In this document: piece after piece, positions 20,908-33,322 of the stretch
Layout of the letters: the number at the start of each line of letters is the position of its first letter
How positions within the stretch are numbered: position 1 is the stretch's first letter
Origin: Strigamia acuminata
Lineage: Eukaryota; Arthropoda; Chilopoda; Geophilomorpha; Linotaeniidae
Assembly: GCA_949358305.1 (NCBI GenBank)
Contig: OX442314.1
Location: 1,505,087 to 1,557,586 of the forward strand
Reading direction: 5' to 3'
Length of the DNA: 52,500 nt
The notes under the pieces: model-generated
The model's input: only the letters and a program-made list of their open reading frames with translations
Told to the model about the DNA's origin: nothing
The model's database searches: none
Translations under genes and position numbers: made by a program

Positions 20908-22051
20908 GTAAAACATTGCTGAAATTCCGTGGAAATTTATAAAATATTGACAAAGGTTGGTGACCGACCCACGGCGCGTTGCGGCGCGGTCGGAGCACGC
21001 GACCCGATCCCCCCCTCCCCCCGTCCCCAAAAAACCACGCCTCGAGGAACCCCGAGGTTCGGTTTCCGACCGGGTCGCCTCTTGATCCGACCCGGGGCGC
21101 GTCACGGCGCGGTCGAAGGACGGCCCTCGCCCCCAAAAACCACACTCCGGGTCACGTGGTCTCGCACCCGACTCTCTCAGTTTTCCCGTTACGGGATCAT
21201 GACGGGCCGTTACGGGATCGTGACGGGACCGTCGGCGGCCCGTTAACGGCTTGTACGGGCCGTTACGGGATCGTGACGGGACCGTCGGCGGCCCGTTAAC
21301 GGCCCGTGCGGACCGTTACGGGATCGTGACGGGACCGTCGGCGGCCCGTTAACGGCCCGTGCGGGCCCATGCGGGCCGTTGACGGGCCGTTGACGGGCCG
21401 TTGACGGGCCGTTAACGGGCCGTTAACGGGCCGTGACGGTGTAAATCGAAAAAATCAACAACCGACAACACGTACGTGAAAACGCGTACAACATTCATAG
21501 ACATTAATCTCGAATCCTGTTTTTGGTTTTACGCCGTTAACGGGCCGTTAACGGCCCGTTAACGGCCCGTTAACGGCCCGCATGAGGTCGTACGGGCCGT
21601 TACGGGATCGTGACGGGACCGTCGGCGGCCCGTTAACGGCCCGTGCGAGCCGTTACGGGATCGTGACGGGACCGTCGGCGGCCCGTTAACGGCCCGTGCG
21701 AGCCGTTACGGGATCGTGACGGGACCGTCGGCGGCCCGTTAACGGCCCGTGCGAGCCGTTACGGGATCGTGACGGGACCGTCGGCGGCCCGTTAACGGCC
21801 CGTGCGGGCCGTTTTCGACCCGTTGCGGCCGTTTTCGACCCGTTGCGGCCCGTTTTCGACCCGTTACGGTCCTTGGCCGTAACGGGCCGAAAACGGGAAA
21901 ACTGAAAAAGTCGAGTGCGAGACCACGTGACCCGGAGTGTGGTTTTTGGGGACGAGGGCCGTCCTCCGACCGCGCCGTGACGCGCCGCGGGTCGGTCACC
22001 AACTTTTGTCAATTTTTGACAGATTTTCACGGAATTTCAGCAACATTTTAC
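20908..22051. repeat. Foldback element 2: inverted arms around the CCGTTAACGG satellite
   Basis: The left arm (about 20908-21190) and right arm (about 21895-22051) are reverse complements. Outer parts read GTAAAACATTGCTGAAATTC versus its complement, then GGTGACCGACCC / GGGTCGGTCACC, then CCACACTCCGGGTCACGTGG / its complement. The left arm carries an extra internal segment. Between the arms lies about 700 bp of GTTAAC-centred satellite with one unique core (from about 21440). Confidence 0.8.
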
Positions 22052-25000
22052 GAGACATTTCTGCCCGATTGGACGGACTTGTTTAAAACATTGCTGAAAT
22101 TCTGTGTTAATTTATCAAAAATTGCAAAAATTCGGTGCGAATTTTGTCAGAAATTGGGAAAATTTTTTTAAAACTAGTCCAACGCGCCGATAAATCGAGC
22201 GCCCACACGCGCCCACGTGCTTGGACAGTGCTGGGCGCGTCCAACCCGCGTGGACACTGTCAAGTCGGGCATTTTCGGGCACAGTTTGATGCGAGCAAAT
22301 CTCGCAAAACTTGCACCGAATTGTGGCAACATTTGATAGATTTCCACCGAATTTTAGCAATGTTTTACAAAAACCTGTGGAAATGTATCCAATCGGGCAG
22401 AAATGTCTCGCAAAATATTGCTGAAATTACTTGGAAATTTATCACAAATTGTCAAAAGTCGGTGCAATTTTTTTGGACGCATCAAACCGTGTGCCCCGAG
22501 AGTCCACGAGTGTGCCCGACCTGACAGTGTCCACGCGGGGCGCACTGTCCACGCACGTGGGCGCGTGATTTACTGGCGCGTTGGACGAGTTCTAAAAAAA
22601 TTCTCCAAAATCTGACAAAACTTGCAACGATTTTTAACGACATTTAATAAATTTACACAGATTTTAAGCAATGTTTTACAGAAGCCCCATCCAAAAGGGC
22701 AGAAATATCCCGTATAATGTCGCTGCAATTCTGTAGAAATTTATCAGATATTGACAAAATTCGGTGACGGGCGGAAGGGCGATTCCCGAGCGGAAGAGAG
22801 AGAGAGAGAGAGAGGGCGGACGGCCGGCGCCTACGCCGACGGGGCGAGAGGGCGAGTGCACTGTTCACGCATGTGGGCACGTGTGGGCGCTCGATTTACC
22901 GGCGCGTTGGACGAGTTAAACAAAATTTTCCCAATATTTTGCATAACTTGCACCGATTTTTAAGAACATTTGACTGATTTCCACAGATTTTAAGCGATGT
23001 TTTACACGTCCAACCCGCGTGGACATTGTCAGATCGGGCGGTTTCGGGCACAGTTTTATTGTTAATTGTTTTTGCATTAGACATGTGTTTAATTCGTTTT
23101 GTCTTTTTAGTGGTTCCTTGACTCGGTGTGTACGGTTCTTGCGCGTCGTGCCCACGTTTAACACGTGGCCACACGAGTACATCGCGCACGCACATGCGTG
23201 GACTCTCGTCGACGATCGTGTGATTCTAGTTACGTCAGTCTCGATGTTTTATATGATTTTATTTTGCTAATTGTTTTGAGCGCGTGCAATTTCAATTGTT
23301 GCACTCCCGCATTTTCTATTGTAGACTAGTATCTGGACAATTTAGTTCGTGTTCTTGAGTCGAATAAATTAGACGTGTTTTTAATTTTTCTGTCGCCATT
23401 TTTTGAATTCACTAGCGCTCTTCAGATGATTCGTTGCGCTGCATGAGAGCTTTAATTGATGAGTTGGAGGCCAGTAAATCGCGCGCCCACATGCGCACGT
23501 CCAACCCGCGTGGACACTGTCAGATCGGGCACACGCGTGGACTCTCGGGGCACAGTTTGATGCGTGCAAAAGTTGCACCGACTTGTGGGAATTTTTTAAC
23601 AAATTTCCACAGAATTTCAGCGACATTTTACGAGACATTTCTGCCCGATGGGACGGACTTCTGTAAAACATTGCTTAAAATCCATGGAAATTTATCACAT
23701 ATTGACAAAATTCGGTGCAAGTTTTGTCAGAAATTAGGAAAAAACTTTTTTCAAAACTCGTCCAACGCGCCGGTAAATTGAGCGCCCACGTGCGTCGACA
23801 GTGGGCGCTTCAAAACCGCGTGGACACTGTCAGATCTCGGCACAGTTTGATGCGCCCAAATCTAGCAATACTTGCACCGACTTTTGGCAATTTGTGACAA
23901 ATTTTCACAGAATTTCGGCAACATTTTACGACACATTTCTGCCCGGTTGGACACATTTCCACAGGTTTTTTGTAAAACGTTGCTAAAATTCCGTTGAATT
24001 TCATCAAAAATTGTGTCAAAAGTCGGTGACGGGCGGAGGGGCGAGCTCCGGGCGCCCGAGAGAGAGAGAGAAAGAGAGAGAGAGGGGACGGCCGGGGCTC
24101 CCGCCGACGGGCGGAGGGGCGAGCCTTGGCGGGTTGGGCGTGCACTATCTAGGCATGTGGGCGCTCGATTTACCGGCACGTTGGACAAGTTTTGAAAATT
24201 TTTTTTTTCCTAATTTTTGACAAAATTAGCACCGAATTTTGCCAATATTTGATAAATTTCCACGGAATTTTATCAATGTTTTACAAAAAACCCCTGGAAA
24301 TGTGTCCAATCGAGCAGAAATGTCTCGTAAAATATCGCTGAAATTTGTCTAAAATTGACAAAAAATCGGTGCAAGTTTTGCTAGATATTTGCCCGGATCA
24401 AACTGTGCCCGAAACCGCCCGATCTGACAGTGTGCACGCGGGCTGGACGTGCCCACTGTCCCCGCATGTGCACTCGCCGGCGCGTTGGACGAGTTTAAGA
24501 AGATTTTATCAATTTCTGACAAAACTTGCATCGATTTTTTGTCAATATTTGATAAATTTCCCCAGAATTTTAGCAATAAAACCTTTGAAAATGTATCCAA
24601 AAGAGCAGAAATGTCCTGTAAAATATTGCTGAAAATCTGTTGAAATTCATCAAATATTGACAAAAATCTGTGACGAGCGGAGGGGCGATCCTTTGGCGGC
24701 CGAAAGAGAGAGGGGGGACGGTCGGGGCTCCCGCCGACGGGCGGAGGGGCGAGCCTTGGCGGCCGAGAGAGAGAGAGAGAGAGGACGGCCGGGGCTCCCG
24801 CCGGCGCACTGTCCATGGGCGCGCTCGATTTACTGGCGCGTTGGACGAATTTTAAATTTTTTGTTTCCTATTTCTGACTAAATTTGCACAGACTTTTGTC
24901 AATTTTTGACAAATTTTCACGGAATTTCAGCAATGGGACGGACTTATGTAAAACATCGCTTAAAATCTGGAAATCTGTCAAATCTTCTTTTAATTTATGC

Positions 25001-25190
25001 AAGATATTGGGAAATTTTGGTTTAACTCGTCCAACGGGCCGGTAAATCGAGCGCCCACACGCGCCCACATGCACGTCCAACCCGCATGGGCACTGTCACA
25101 TCGGACGTTTGTTGCGTGCAAAACTTGCACCGACTTTTGGCCATTTTTGGTTAAACTTTCGCACAATTTCTGCCCGATTGGACACTGAGG
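22000..25190. repeat. Field of long inverted repeats (hairpin units)
   Basis: About eight diverged units. Each has arms of roughly 55 bp reading TTGTCAATATTTGATAAATT...CAGCAA and its reverse complement, around a loop containing GACATTTCTGCCCGA. Examples lie near 22003-22135, 22312-22475, 23570-23725, 23872-24035, 24225-24370 and 24525-24670. A second inverted motif (CCAACGCGCCGGTAAATCGAGCGCCC and complement) separates them, with GA/CT runs. No protein-coding gene recognised. Confidence 0.8.
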
Positions 25191-26537
25191 TTCGGTTTCC
25201 GACCGGGTCGTTTCTTGTCCGACCCGCGGCGCGTCGCGGCGCGGCCGGAGGACGGCCCTCGTCCCCAAAAACCACACTCCGAGTCACGGGTCGCACGGCC
25301 AACAGGCCGTGACGGGCCGTAGCGGGTCGAAAACGGGCCGTTAACGGCCCGTTGACGGCCCGTTAGCGGCCCGCATGAGGTCGCACGGGCCGTCGGCGAG
25401 CCGAAGTCCGGGAACGAAGGCCGTTACGGGACCGTGACGGGACCGTCGGCGGCCCGTTAACGGCCCGTGCGAGCCGTTACGGGACCGTGACGGGACCGTC
25501 GGCGGCCCGTTAACGGCCCGTGCGGGCCGTTACGGGATCGTGACGGGACCGTCGGCGGCCCGTTAACGGCCCGTGCGGGCCGTTACGGGATCGTAACGGG
25601 CCGTTAACGGGCCGTTAACGGGCCGTTAACGGGCCGTGACGGTGTAAATCGAAAAAATCAACAACCGACAACACGTACATGAAAACGCGTACAACATTCA
25701 TAGACATTAATCTCGAATCCTGTTTTTGGTTTTACGCCGTTAACGGGCCGTTAACGGCCCGTTAACGGCCCGTTAACGGCCCGCATGAGGTCGTACGGGC
25801 CGTTACGGGGTCGTGACGGGATCGTCGGCGGCCCGTTAACGGCCCGTGCGGGCCGTTACGGGATAGTTACGGAACCGTCGGCGGCCCGTTAACGGCCCGT
25901 GCGAGCCGTTACGGGATCGTGACGGGACCGTCGGCGGCCCGTTAACGGCCCGTGCGGGCCGTTGCGGGATCGTGACGGGATCGTCGACGGCCCGTTAACG
26001 GCCCGTGCGGGCCGTTGCGGGATCGTGACGGGACCGTCAGCGGCCCGTTAACGGCCCGTGCGGGCCGTTGCGGGATCGTGACGGGATCGTCGACGGCCCG
26101 TTAACGGCCCGTGCGGGCCGTTGCGGGCCGTTGACGGGCCGTTGACGGGCCGTTAACGGGCCGTTAACGGGCCGTTACGGCGTGAATCGAAAAAATCAAC
26201 AACCGACAACACGTACATGAAAACGCGTACAACATTCATAGACATTAATCTCGAATCCTGTTTTTGGTTTTACGCCGTTAACGGGCCGTTAACGGCCCGT
26301 TAACGGCCCGTTAACGGCCCGCATGAGGTCGTACGGGCCGTTACGGGGTCGTGACGGGATCGTCGGCGGCCCGTTAACGGCCCGTGCGGGCCGTTACGGG
26401 ATAGTTACGGAACCGTCGGCGGCCCGTTAACGGCCCGTGCGAGCCGTTACGGGATCGTGACGGGACCGTCGGCGGCCCGTTAACGGCCCGTGCGAGCCGT
26501 TACGGGATTGTGACGGGACCGTCGGCGGCCCGTTAAC
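25190..26537. repeat. Foldback element 3, left part with satellite
   Basis: An arm at about 25183-25310 (CGGTTTCCGACCGGGTCG, then CCACACTCCGAGTCAC) leads into GTTAAC satellite containing two unique cores (near 25645 and 26185). It is cut at 26537 by copia element 2 and resumes at 33323. Confidence 0.8.
26533..26537. other. Target-site duplication TTAAC (left) of copia element 2
   Basis: TTAAC before the left LTR is repeated at 33323-33327 after the right LTR. The word is part of the satellite's GTTAAC centre. Confidence 0.9.
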
Positions 26538-27090
26538 TGTAGCTCTGTGGCGCAATAAATGCACGATAAATCGTGCTGGAAGCGTGAAAATAACGTGCTC
26601 ACGGCAATGCATGAGCTGGAAAAATTGCCGTGATGCGTAAACGCGAGTTCGGGTCTGTATTGGGCCAGAAAACGCGTGTACCACACTTATAAAGACGTGT
26701 GGCACATAAACTAATACTGATAATTAACAAAATACACTTTAATTCGAGAAAACTTACATAATTGATCCAAAAACCATTGGAAAACATAGAGAAACACACT
26801 GGCTGTGTGCGCGGCCATTTGCAATCTGCCAGAGACATCTGGTGGCCGAAAATAGAAACAATAAGTAGAAATACACACAGAATAGAGGATGCATGATGCC
26901 AGATGGATAAGACACATCTAAAAGGCATCATGCATTCCCTTTACATAGAAACTAAGGAAAAACATAAGAAACAATACTAAATTACCCCGAATAAGAAAAG
27001 ATAACCGATGGATAATAAAATAAACATTTCAAAGTCATTTCACATCGAAAAACGATTTAATTAGGTGAAAAGCGGTTCCAAAGTCCAACA
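26538..27090 (-). repeat. 3' LTR of copia element 2
   Basis: 553 bp, begins TGTAGCTCTGTGG and ends AAGTCCAACA; repeated at 32770-33322. Confidence 0.93.
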
Positions 27091-27136
27091 ATTCCCTCCT
27101 TCGATGTAAAATGTCGGTGTTGAATGATCGAAAAAG

Positions 27137-30100
27137 CTACTTCGAGACGAAAATGCGTGATAATAAATTCCGGAGGCGCTCTGAACTGAGCCACTTGGTG
27201 AAAATGTCGGATACATTTATCTCACCCGGAATCTTGCGGAGTTCGAAACATCCGGCAATATGCCACTCACGAAGCCAGTGAAATTTTACTCGAATATGTT
27301 TCGTTTTCGAGTTCTCGATGTCGTTGTTCGTGAACTGAATCGAGGCGAGGGCATCGGAAAATATGATCGGTTTCGATAATCGACGTAAAGGCGGAAATAC
27401 TTGATAAATACTGTCCAACCAGTATAATTCTTTGACGATTTCGACTAATGCCACAAATTCGGCTTCCATAGTGGAGCAGGCAACGCTGGTCTGTTTTTTG
27501 CAGCTCCAGCCAATGGGCACACTTCCGATGTAGACAATGTATCCGCCGAATGATCTCGATGTAGCAATGTCGGAGGCCCAAGAGGCGTCTGTGCAACCCC
27601 ACAGTTGACTCGAATCGCATTTCGAAAGTTCGATGGAATAATCACTCGTATTGGCCACATATCGAAGAACTTGAAGCAAACACTTAATGTGGCTTTGGTC
27701 GTAGCAGTTGTTGTACTGCGAGAGAGCGATGACCGAGTATAAGATATCGGGACGAGTGCGAGAAGCGAGAAAAAGTAATGATCCGATGAGCGACCGATAC
27801 GGGAAATCCGGGAGATTGTCCAACGAGCCTTTCACGAGCGTGGTTCCCGGTGTAACAGGCACTTTAATGAGTGCATCGGACGAAACATCAAACTTTTTGA
27901 GGAGTTTATCGATGTAATTGCGTTGAGTCATGAAGACTTTCCCGTCACGACGCTCGAATTCCACTCCGAGCAACTTGGTTATCGGGCCGAGGTTGACGAT
28001 TTCGAACTTGCTCGTGATCAATGCAAGAATACGGTCTCGGATGTTCTCCGACGCGTAAAATAAAACGATGTCGTCAACGTAAACTAACATGATGGCCGAA
28101 TGTCCAAATGCGTAAACGCAATTACAAGCCGGAAATTTCTGGAATCCGAGTCCGGTTAACGTTTCATCGAGCTTTTGGTACCACATGCGCCCCGACTGAT
28201 GAAGACCGTAAAGCGACTTGGTCAACAACCAGACGTTGTCGGGCGAGGAGCATGTGGCACCGGCGGGAATCCGCATGTAGATTTCGTGGTCGAGGTCGCC
28301 GTAGAGGTAGGCACATTTTACGTCGAGATGAGTATCCCTCCATCCCAACAAGACGACTAGAAGACAGAAGAAAAATCGGATGAGCACGAAGTTAACTACC
28401 GGACTAAAAACTTCATCGAAATCAACGCCCATTGTTTGGCGGAAACCTTGTGCGACAAGTCGGGCACGGTATCGATGAATTGTCCCGGTGGCGTCCGATT
28501 TTAACTTGAAAATCCACTTGCAACCTAGGACTGTCTTATCCGGTGGACGCGGAACCTCTTTGTAAACCTCGCGCTTCTTGAAAGTAGAAAGCTCCTCGTC
28601 GATTGCTTCGGTCCATTTCGGTGCTTCGGGCAATTTAACTGCTTCGGCATATGTGGCCGGTTCCCGAAAACACATGAAGACACGATGAGGCGATGGTGGA
28701 ACATAGGGCATGTGGTGTTCCAAATTGCCAAAAAAGAAAATAGACTCGTCATACGGTAGCCGATGTGCGAAACAATAAGCGGCGATATCGTTCTGCGACC
28801 GCAAGCGGACACCGTGTTCCGGATAATAATAAACGTCGACCTTGATCTTTCCCGGGATTTGATCTTTCCGGAGATGTTCCTCTCTCCTCCATCCGCTGAA
28901 GGGCGAAACGCCGCCAATAAAACTCCAAGGGCAATGAAGAGCACGTAAAGGGGCCAAACTAGGCGTACCCGGAGCGGGAATAGGCAAGGCGGCCGCTTCG
29001 TCAAGAAGGTCGTCGTCAAAGTCAGAACCCTGTACAGACATCGCCGTGGTGTCGTCAAGACATGGAAGAGTTGGGTAAGAGATCGAACGTCGCAGCTGGG
29101 GTAAACGCGTGGAACGTATGGTTGGAGAAAATTGGCCATGTCCTGCAACGGTCGCTGCAGTAACGGAGTCATCGGCAGCGGTCACGGAGCCATCAGGAAT
29201 AGCCTCACCATCCAGAGGCACGCTTGCAGCGGCGGACGGGGCAAATGAAGCGAAAGACGGAGCGGTCGAAGCGACAGACTGAGCACGACTGATAATTCCA
29301 TCATCGTCACTACTGCCGGCGGAAGAATCGTTATCCGAATCGCGACGTCGTCGAGGCCAAGGTTGAGTTGGGAAATTATCATGAAAAGTGACACGCGACG
29401 GGGTGTGGCCACGAGCAGGCTCCTCCATGGGTGGAGCATTGTCATCCGGATCCGGAACATAAAAGGGCGAGCGTTTAAAGTTCTGCCGTTCATCGATTTG
29501 GACGTGGACAGTTTCGGTGACAGTGTTCGTAGCCGGATTCAAAACTCGATAACCGCGAGTACCAGAAGCGTAGCCGACGAGAAATCCCTCCCACGCTCGA
29601 GGATCCAGTTTGTTGCGTCCAGGCGCGGTGAAGTGCACCCAGCACTTGGAACCGATTTTACGAAAATGTCTGACGGAGAGAGCTCGCTGGCGCCACAAAA
29701 TGTACGGGATTTCGTCGTTGAGCTTCGAATGCGGACTTCGGTTCTTGATGTACACGAAAGTCACAGCAAGTTCGGCCCAAAGCGTATGCGGAAATCCGGT
29801 TTCGGATCTAACGGAGCGGAGATAATCGCCCATCGTCCGGTTCAGGCGTTCGGCGACTCCGTTCATTTGTGGGCTCGCGGGATTGGTCCGTTGTGCAACA
29901 ATGCCCTTGTCGGCGAGATAACGGTCAAAATCCCTTGAAATGAATTCTCCTCCACGGTCGGTACGAATCGTTTTGATCCGGCAATCGGCTATACGTTCAA
30001 CACGGGAAACAAAGTCTTTGAAGGTAGCAAAAACATCGGATTTACGGGCGATCGGGAAAAGCCAGGCATACCTGGTGGCGTCGTCGATAATGGTGAAGGC

Positions 30101-32110
30101 GAAATTAGCGCCACCAATGGAAGGCAGCCTCGACGGACCCCAGACGTCCATGTGAAGCAATTCAAGCGGTTTCGTGGTCAAAGGCGCGGAAATCGGCTTA
30201 TGCGAAGCACGCGTAGACTTGGCGACACGGCACGTGTTGCATGAAAGTTCCTGTCGAACAGCAGCTGGATCAAGTCCGTAAACCTGGGAGTTAGCAGCCA
30301 AAGTCCGCATGGCTTTGGTGTGCAGGTGACCCAGTCTGCTGTGCCACAATCCCGTGGCATCCGCGACGTTGACCGACGTAGTAACCGGTTTAAGAGGTGA
30401 TGTTGCATTTGACTTAGCAACAGGAGGAGGTGATGTTGCGTTTGACTTGGCAACGGGAAGAGGAGAGGTGAGGGCATTGGAATACATCCGGATCTGTTGA
30501 GGTTGGGATCCGGGAATAGGAGCAGGACTGGTAGGAAAAAGTGAAGGGACCAGTAAGGTGTTGGAGGAGACGGGCAAGCGGAAATCGGTCATATTGTCAG
30601 CCGACTTCGTCTTAGCCTTGTTGGAAGACTTGGGCAATGCGGGAAAGTCCTCTTCCTTCGTCACTAGAGTGGTCGGTGTCGGAGTCGGAGGCAACGATGA
30701 AACGGGTGGAGGACTCGAAACATTAGTCGGAGCGGCGAATGGCGAGATAAGCCCATCCACGAAATAAAGTCCAGACTTCTGTTTCGCCCGAAGAACACTT
30801 AGTTTGATATCCGTTTCATACGTGTGCAATTCCGAGTTGTGAATGTGGATGTGATGTCCGCATTTATCAATCCGAGAAACCGAGATAAGATTGGCGCCGA
30901 AGTCAGGTGCGAATAAGACGTCGCGTAGCATTACGGTGCATTCGCAGCCATCGATGAGCGACTTGACCGGAACGTCACCTTTGCCTGTGACCTTCGAACT
31001 GCCTTGTCCTAACTCGATGTTGAACGGGACAACGGAAACAAAGTTCGTGAACCACGCTTGAACGTGCGAGACGTGGTCTGTTGCGCCACAATCAACGATC
31101 CATTCGTGGGATTGGAGGAAATGCACAGTCGGTGCTGTAACAACTGGTGGCGCAGACAAGAGGTACGCAGCATCACGTCGCGGGCGGGAAATTTCACGGC
31201 TTTGACCACCCGGTTGCTGAGAATTGGTTCCCTTTCGACGTCGGTTTTTGCTGCGAGATCGTCCTTGTAGTGCAGCTGCCGGTTGCTGTTCCTTCAATTG
31301 TCGGCGCGGAAGAGGGCATTTGTTCGCGTAGTGGCCCATCTGATCGCAATTGAAACAACGAATTTTCGATAGTGGACGAGGATTGCGAGATTGACTGCGG
31401 TTGCGATTGTCCGCGGCGAATGCCGACGTCTTCTTCGTATTGTGATCGGATTTCGACTTCAAACGAAGGTATTCCGACAAGAGCTGTTCGGAGACTTTGG
31501 CCGGGGTAAAATTCGCCAACGGCCAATGGTAAATGGAGAACGTTGCCTGGTCGTAATCCGCCGGAAGAAAATCGAGGTACTGGTAGGCCTGGTGTCGAGG
31601 GAGAATGTCCTCTCCGATGTCCTTCAATTGACGAACCATCAGGTCTACACGCCCCAGGAAATCGGGCATCTCCTCGTTCGGCTCCAGTTTCAATTGCAAG
31701 AACTGTCGGCGCATAGCTGCCTGACGGGCAAGTGAACTGGGGGCGTAGATCTTGGCGAGCATGTCCCATTGTTCCTTCGGTGTCTCGCAGCCATCGAGTG
31801 CCGACTGTTTGGCTTCGGATACCAAACAATAAATTGTTCCTAGGGCTCGTTCCTTCCGACGTTGATATTTGCGTTTCTCTTTATCATCCGCCGTCTTCAG
31901 AAAATCCTCCTCGCCGTCTTCTGTGACGTGATGCCACAGGCCTTCACTTTTGAGCAACATCTTAACTGTTCGTTTCCATTGTTCGTAGTTGCCGGTCGTC
32001 AGGACCGGTACACGTCCCGACGTCGCTTCGGAAGCCTTTTGCATGATTGCGGAGGAAAAATCGTCGAAAAATTTCCGAAAATCGAAGCACAATTGACGAA
32101 ATCGAAGCAC
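27137..32110 (-). CDS. Copia Gag-Pol polyprotein, up to 1657 aa, intact
   Basis: One uninterrupted frame. Gag (GNYEQWKRTVK near 40-50), CCHC knuckle CFNCDQMGHYANKC (252-265), protease DCGA (340-343), integrase HHCC domain with RLGHLHTKAM and CNTC, core motifs MDVWG, RTDRGGEF and GVAERLNR, reverse transcriptase with YVDD (1344-1347), RNase H from CTDASW (about 1506) with CSTMEAEF. Domain order is that of Ty1/copia. The protease has Cys where most have Ser or Thr in D-S/T-G-A; the catalytic Asp is kept. A long proline/serine-rich segment lies between protease and integrase. The first Met is at 32110, but a Met 22 residues further in (MQKASEATSG) is an equally plausible start. Confidence 0.96.
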   Translation of the reverse strand: MLRFRQLCFDFRKFFDDFSSAIMQKASEATSGRVPVLTTGNYEQWKRTVKMLLKSEGLWHHVTEDGEEDFLKTADDKEKRKYQRRKERALGTIYCLVSEAKQSALDGCETPKEQWDMLAKIYAPSSLARQAAMRRQFLQLKLEPNEEMPDFLGRVDLMVRQLKDIGEDILPRHQAYQYLDFLPADYDQATFSIYHWPLANFTPAKVSEQLLSEYLRLKSKSDHNTKKTSAFAADNRNRSQSRNPRPLSKIRCFNCDQMGHYANKCPLPRRQLKEQQPAAALQGRSRSKNRRRKGTNSQQPGGQSREISRPRRDAAYLLSAPPVVTAPTVHFLQSHEWIVDCGATDHVSHVQAWFTNFVSVVPFNIELGQGSSKVTGKGDVPVKSLIDGCECTVMLRDVLFAPDFGANLISVSRIDKCGHHIHIHNSELHTYETDIKLSVLRAKQKSGLYFVDGLISPFAAPTNVSSPPPVSSLPPTPTPTTLVTKEEDFPALPKSSNKAKTKSADNMTDFRLPVSSNTLLVPSLFPTSPAPIPGSQPQQIRMYSNALTSPLPVAKSNATSPPPVAKSNATSPLKPVTTSVNVADATGLWHSRLGHLHTKAMRTLAANSQVYGLDPAAVRQELSCNTCRVAKSTRASHKPISAPLTTKPLELLHMDVWGPSRLPSIGGANFAFTIIDDATRYAWLFPIARKSDVFATFKDFVSRVERIADCRIKTIRTDRGGEFISRDFDRYLADKGIVAQRTNPASPQMNGVAERLNRTMGDYLRSVRSETGFPHTLWAELAVTFVYIKNRSPHSKLNDEIPYILWRQRALSVRHFRKIGSKCWVHFTAPGRNKLDPRAWEGFLVGYASGTRGYRVLNPATNTVTETVHVQIDERQNFKRSPFYVPDPDDNAPPMEEPARGHTPSRVTFHDNFPTQPWPRRRRDSDNDSSAGSSDDDGIISRAQSVASTAPSFASFAPSAAASVPLDGEAIPDGSVTAADDSVTAATVAGHGQFSPTIRSTRLPQLRRSISYPTLPCLDDTTAMSVQGSDFDDDLLDEAAALPIPAPGTPSLAPLRALHCPWSFIGGVSPFSGWRREEHLRKDQIPGKIKVDVYYYPEHGVRLRSQNDIAAYCFAHRLPYDESIFFFGNLEHHMPYVPPSPHRVFMCFREPATYAEAVKLPEAPKWTEAIDEELSTFKKREVYKEVPRPPDKTVLGCKWIFKLKSDATGTIHRYRARLVAQGFRQTMGVDFDEVFSPVVNFVLIRFFFCLLVVLLGWRDTHLDVKCAYLYGDLDHEIYMRIPAGATCSSPDNVWLLTKSLYGLHQSGRMWYQKLDETLTGLGFQKFPACNCVYAFGHSAIMLVYVDDIVLFYASENIRDRILALITSKFEIVNLGPITKLLGVEFERRDGKVFMTQRNYIDKLLKKFDVSSDALIKVPVTPGTTLVKGSLDNLPDFPYRSLIGSLLFLASRTRPDILYSVIALSQYNNCYDQSHIKCLLQVLRYVANTSDYSIELSKCDSSQLWGCTDASWASDIATSRSFGGYIVYIGSVPIGWSCKKQTSVACSTMEAEFVALVEIVKELYWLDSIYQVFPPLRRLSKPIIFSDALASIQFTNNDIENSKTKHIRVKFHWLREWHIAGCFELRKIPGEINVSDIFTKWLSSERLRNLLSRIFVSK

Positions 32111-32755
32111 TTTTCACTCGAAGCACTCGAAGCACTACCGACGCACACACAAACGTTGTTCGAAGCGGAAAGACCTCGACGGGGAGCCAATGCTAAAATT
32201 GGCTTGAAAACCTTAGACAAGTGTCCCCCTAACGTCCTTTATGACCACCTGGGGCCGCGGGAATGTTAGGTGGCGCAGGGCTCAGCCTTGTCTAAGAATA
32301 CAGTGACGCTTGCCCAGATTTGGACGAAGGGCGCCAAGGATTCTAATTGACCCACACCAAAAAAACTTAAAACTAACAAATAATTTCGAAATCTGAAATA
32401 AAAAGAAGGAGAAGTTGATGAATCTGTGTGCACAGACGTCCCTGTGCACACCGCGCATAAAAAATGCGGAATTCTTCGAAAGATCGCCGACCGATTTCGA
32501 AAATCGGGAAAAAAATCGCCGTCCGATTGTGAAAATCGGGAAAAACTTCTGAAAAAAAAAATTCGCCGTACACCGGGGTACTAAGCGAGATGAAGTTCTA
32601 TGTGGCCACACTGTACTCCGGGGTACAAAGTGTGTTGAGACATCGGAAATTCGGCGAAAAACTGGAAATAAACAAAAATTTCCGCACAAATCGCGAAAAA
32701 ATCGCGAAATTTACGGAAAATTAGTGAAAAAACGAGGCACTGGTGTCTTTCCAGG

Positions 32756-32767
32756 CCTCTGCTACCA
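32756..32767 (-). other. Primer-binding site, initiator tRNA-Met, element 2
   Basis: Plus strand reads CCTCTGCTACCA, 12 nt of the initiator tRNA-Met 3' end, two bases away from the 5' LTR. Confidence 0.85.
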
Positions 32768-32769
32768 CT

Positions 32770-33322
32770 TGTAGCTCTGTGGCGCAATAAATGCACGATA
32801 AATCGTGCTGGAAGCGTGAAAATAACGTGCTCACGGCAATGCATGAGCTGGAAAAATTGCCGTGATGCGTAAACGCGAGTTCGGGTCTGTATTGGGCCAG
32901 AAAACGCGTGTACCACACTTATAAAGACGTGTGGCACATAAACTAATACTGATAATTAACAAAATACACTTTAATTCGAGAAAACTTACATAATTGATCC
33001 AAAAACCATTGGAAAACATAGAGAAACACACTGGCTGTGTGCGCGGCCATTTGCAATCTGCCAGAGACATCTGGTGGCCGAAAATAGAAACAATAAGTAG
33101 AAATACACACAGAATAGAGGATGCATGATGCCAGATGGATAAGACACATCTAAAAGGCATCATGCATTCCCTTTACATAGAAACTAAGGAAAAACATAAG
33201 AAACAATACTAAATTACCCCGAATAAGAAAAGATAACCGATGGATAATAAAATAAACATTTCAAAGTCATTTCACATCGAAAAACGATTTAATTAGGTGA
33301 AAAGCGGTTCCAAAGTCCAACA
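32770..33322 (-). repeat. 5' LTR of copia element 2
   Basis: 553 bp, the same as 26538-27090 by eye. Confidence 0.93.

Larger units (their letters stand above)
26538..33322 (-). mobile_element. Complete Ty1/copia LTR retrotransposon (element 2)
   Basis: 6785 bp with 553-bp LTRs (TG...CA), TTAAC target duplication, minus-strand gag-pol, a polypurine tract AAGGAGGGAAT beside the 3' LTR and an initiator tRNA-Met primer site near the 5' LTR. The LTRs look identical by eye. It differs strongly from element 1 in LTRs and protein, so it is a separate family. It sits inside satellite DNA. Confidence 0.95.
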
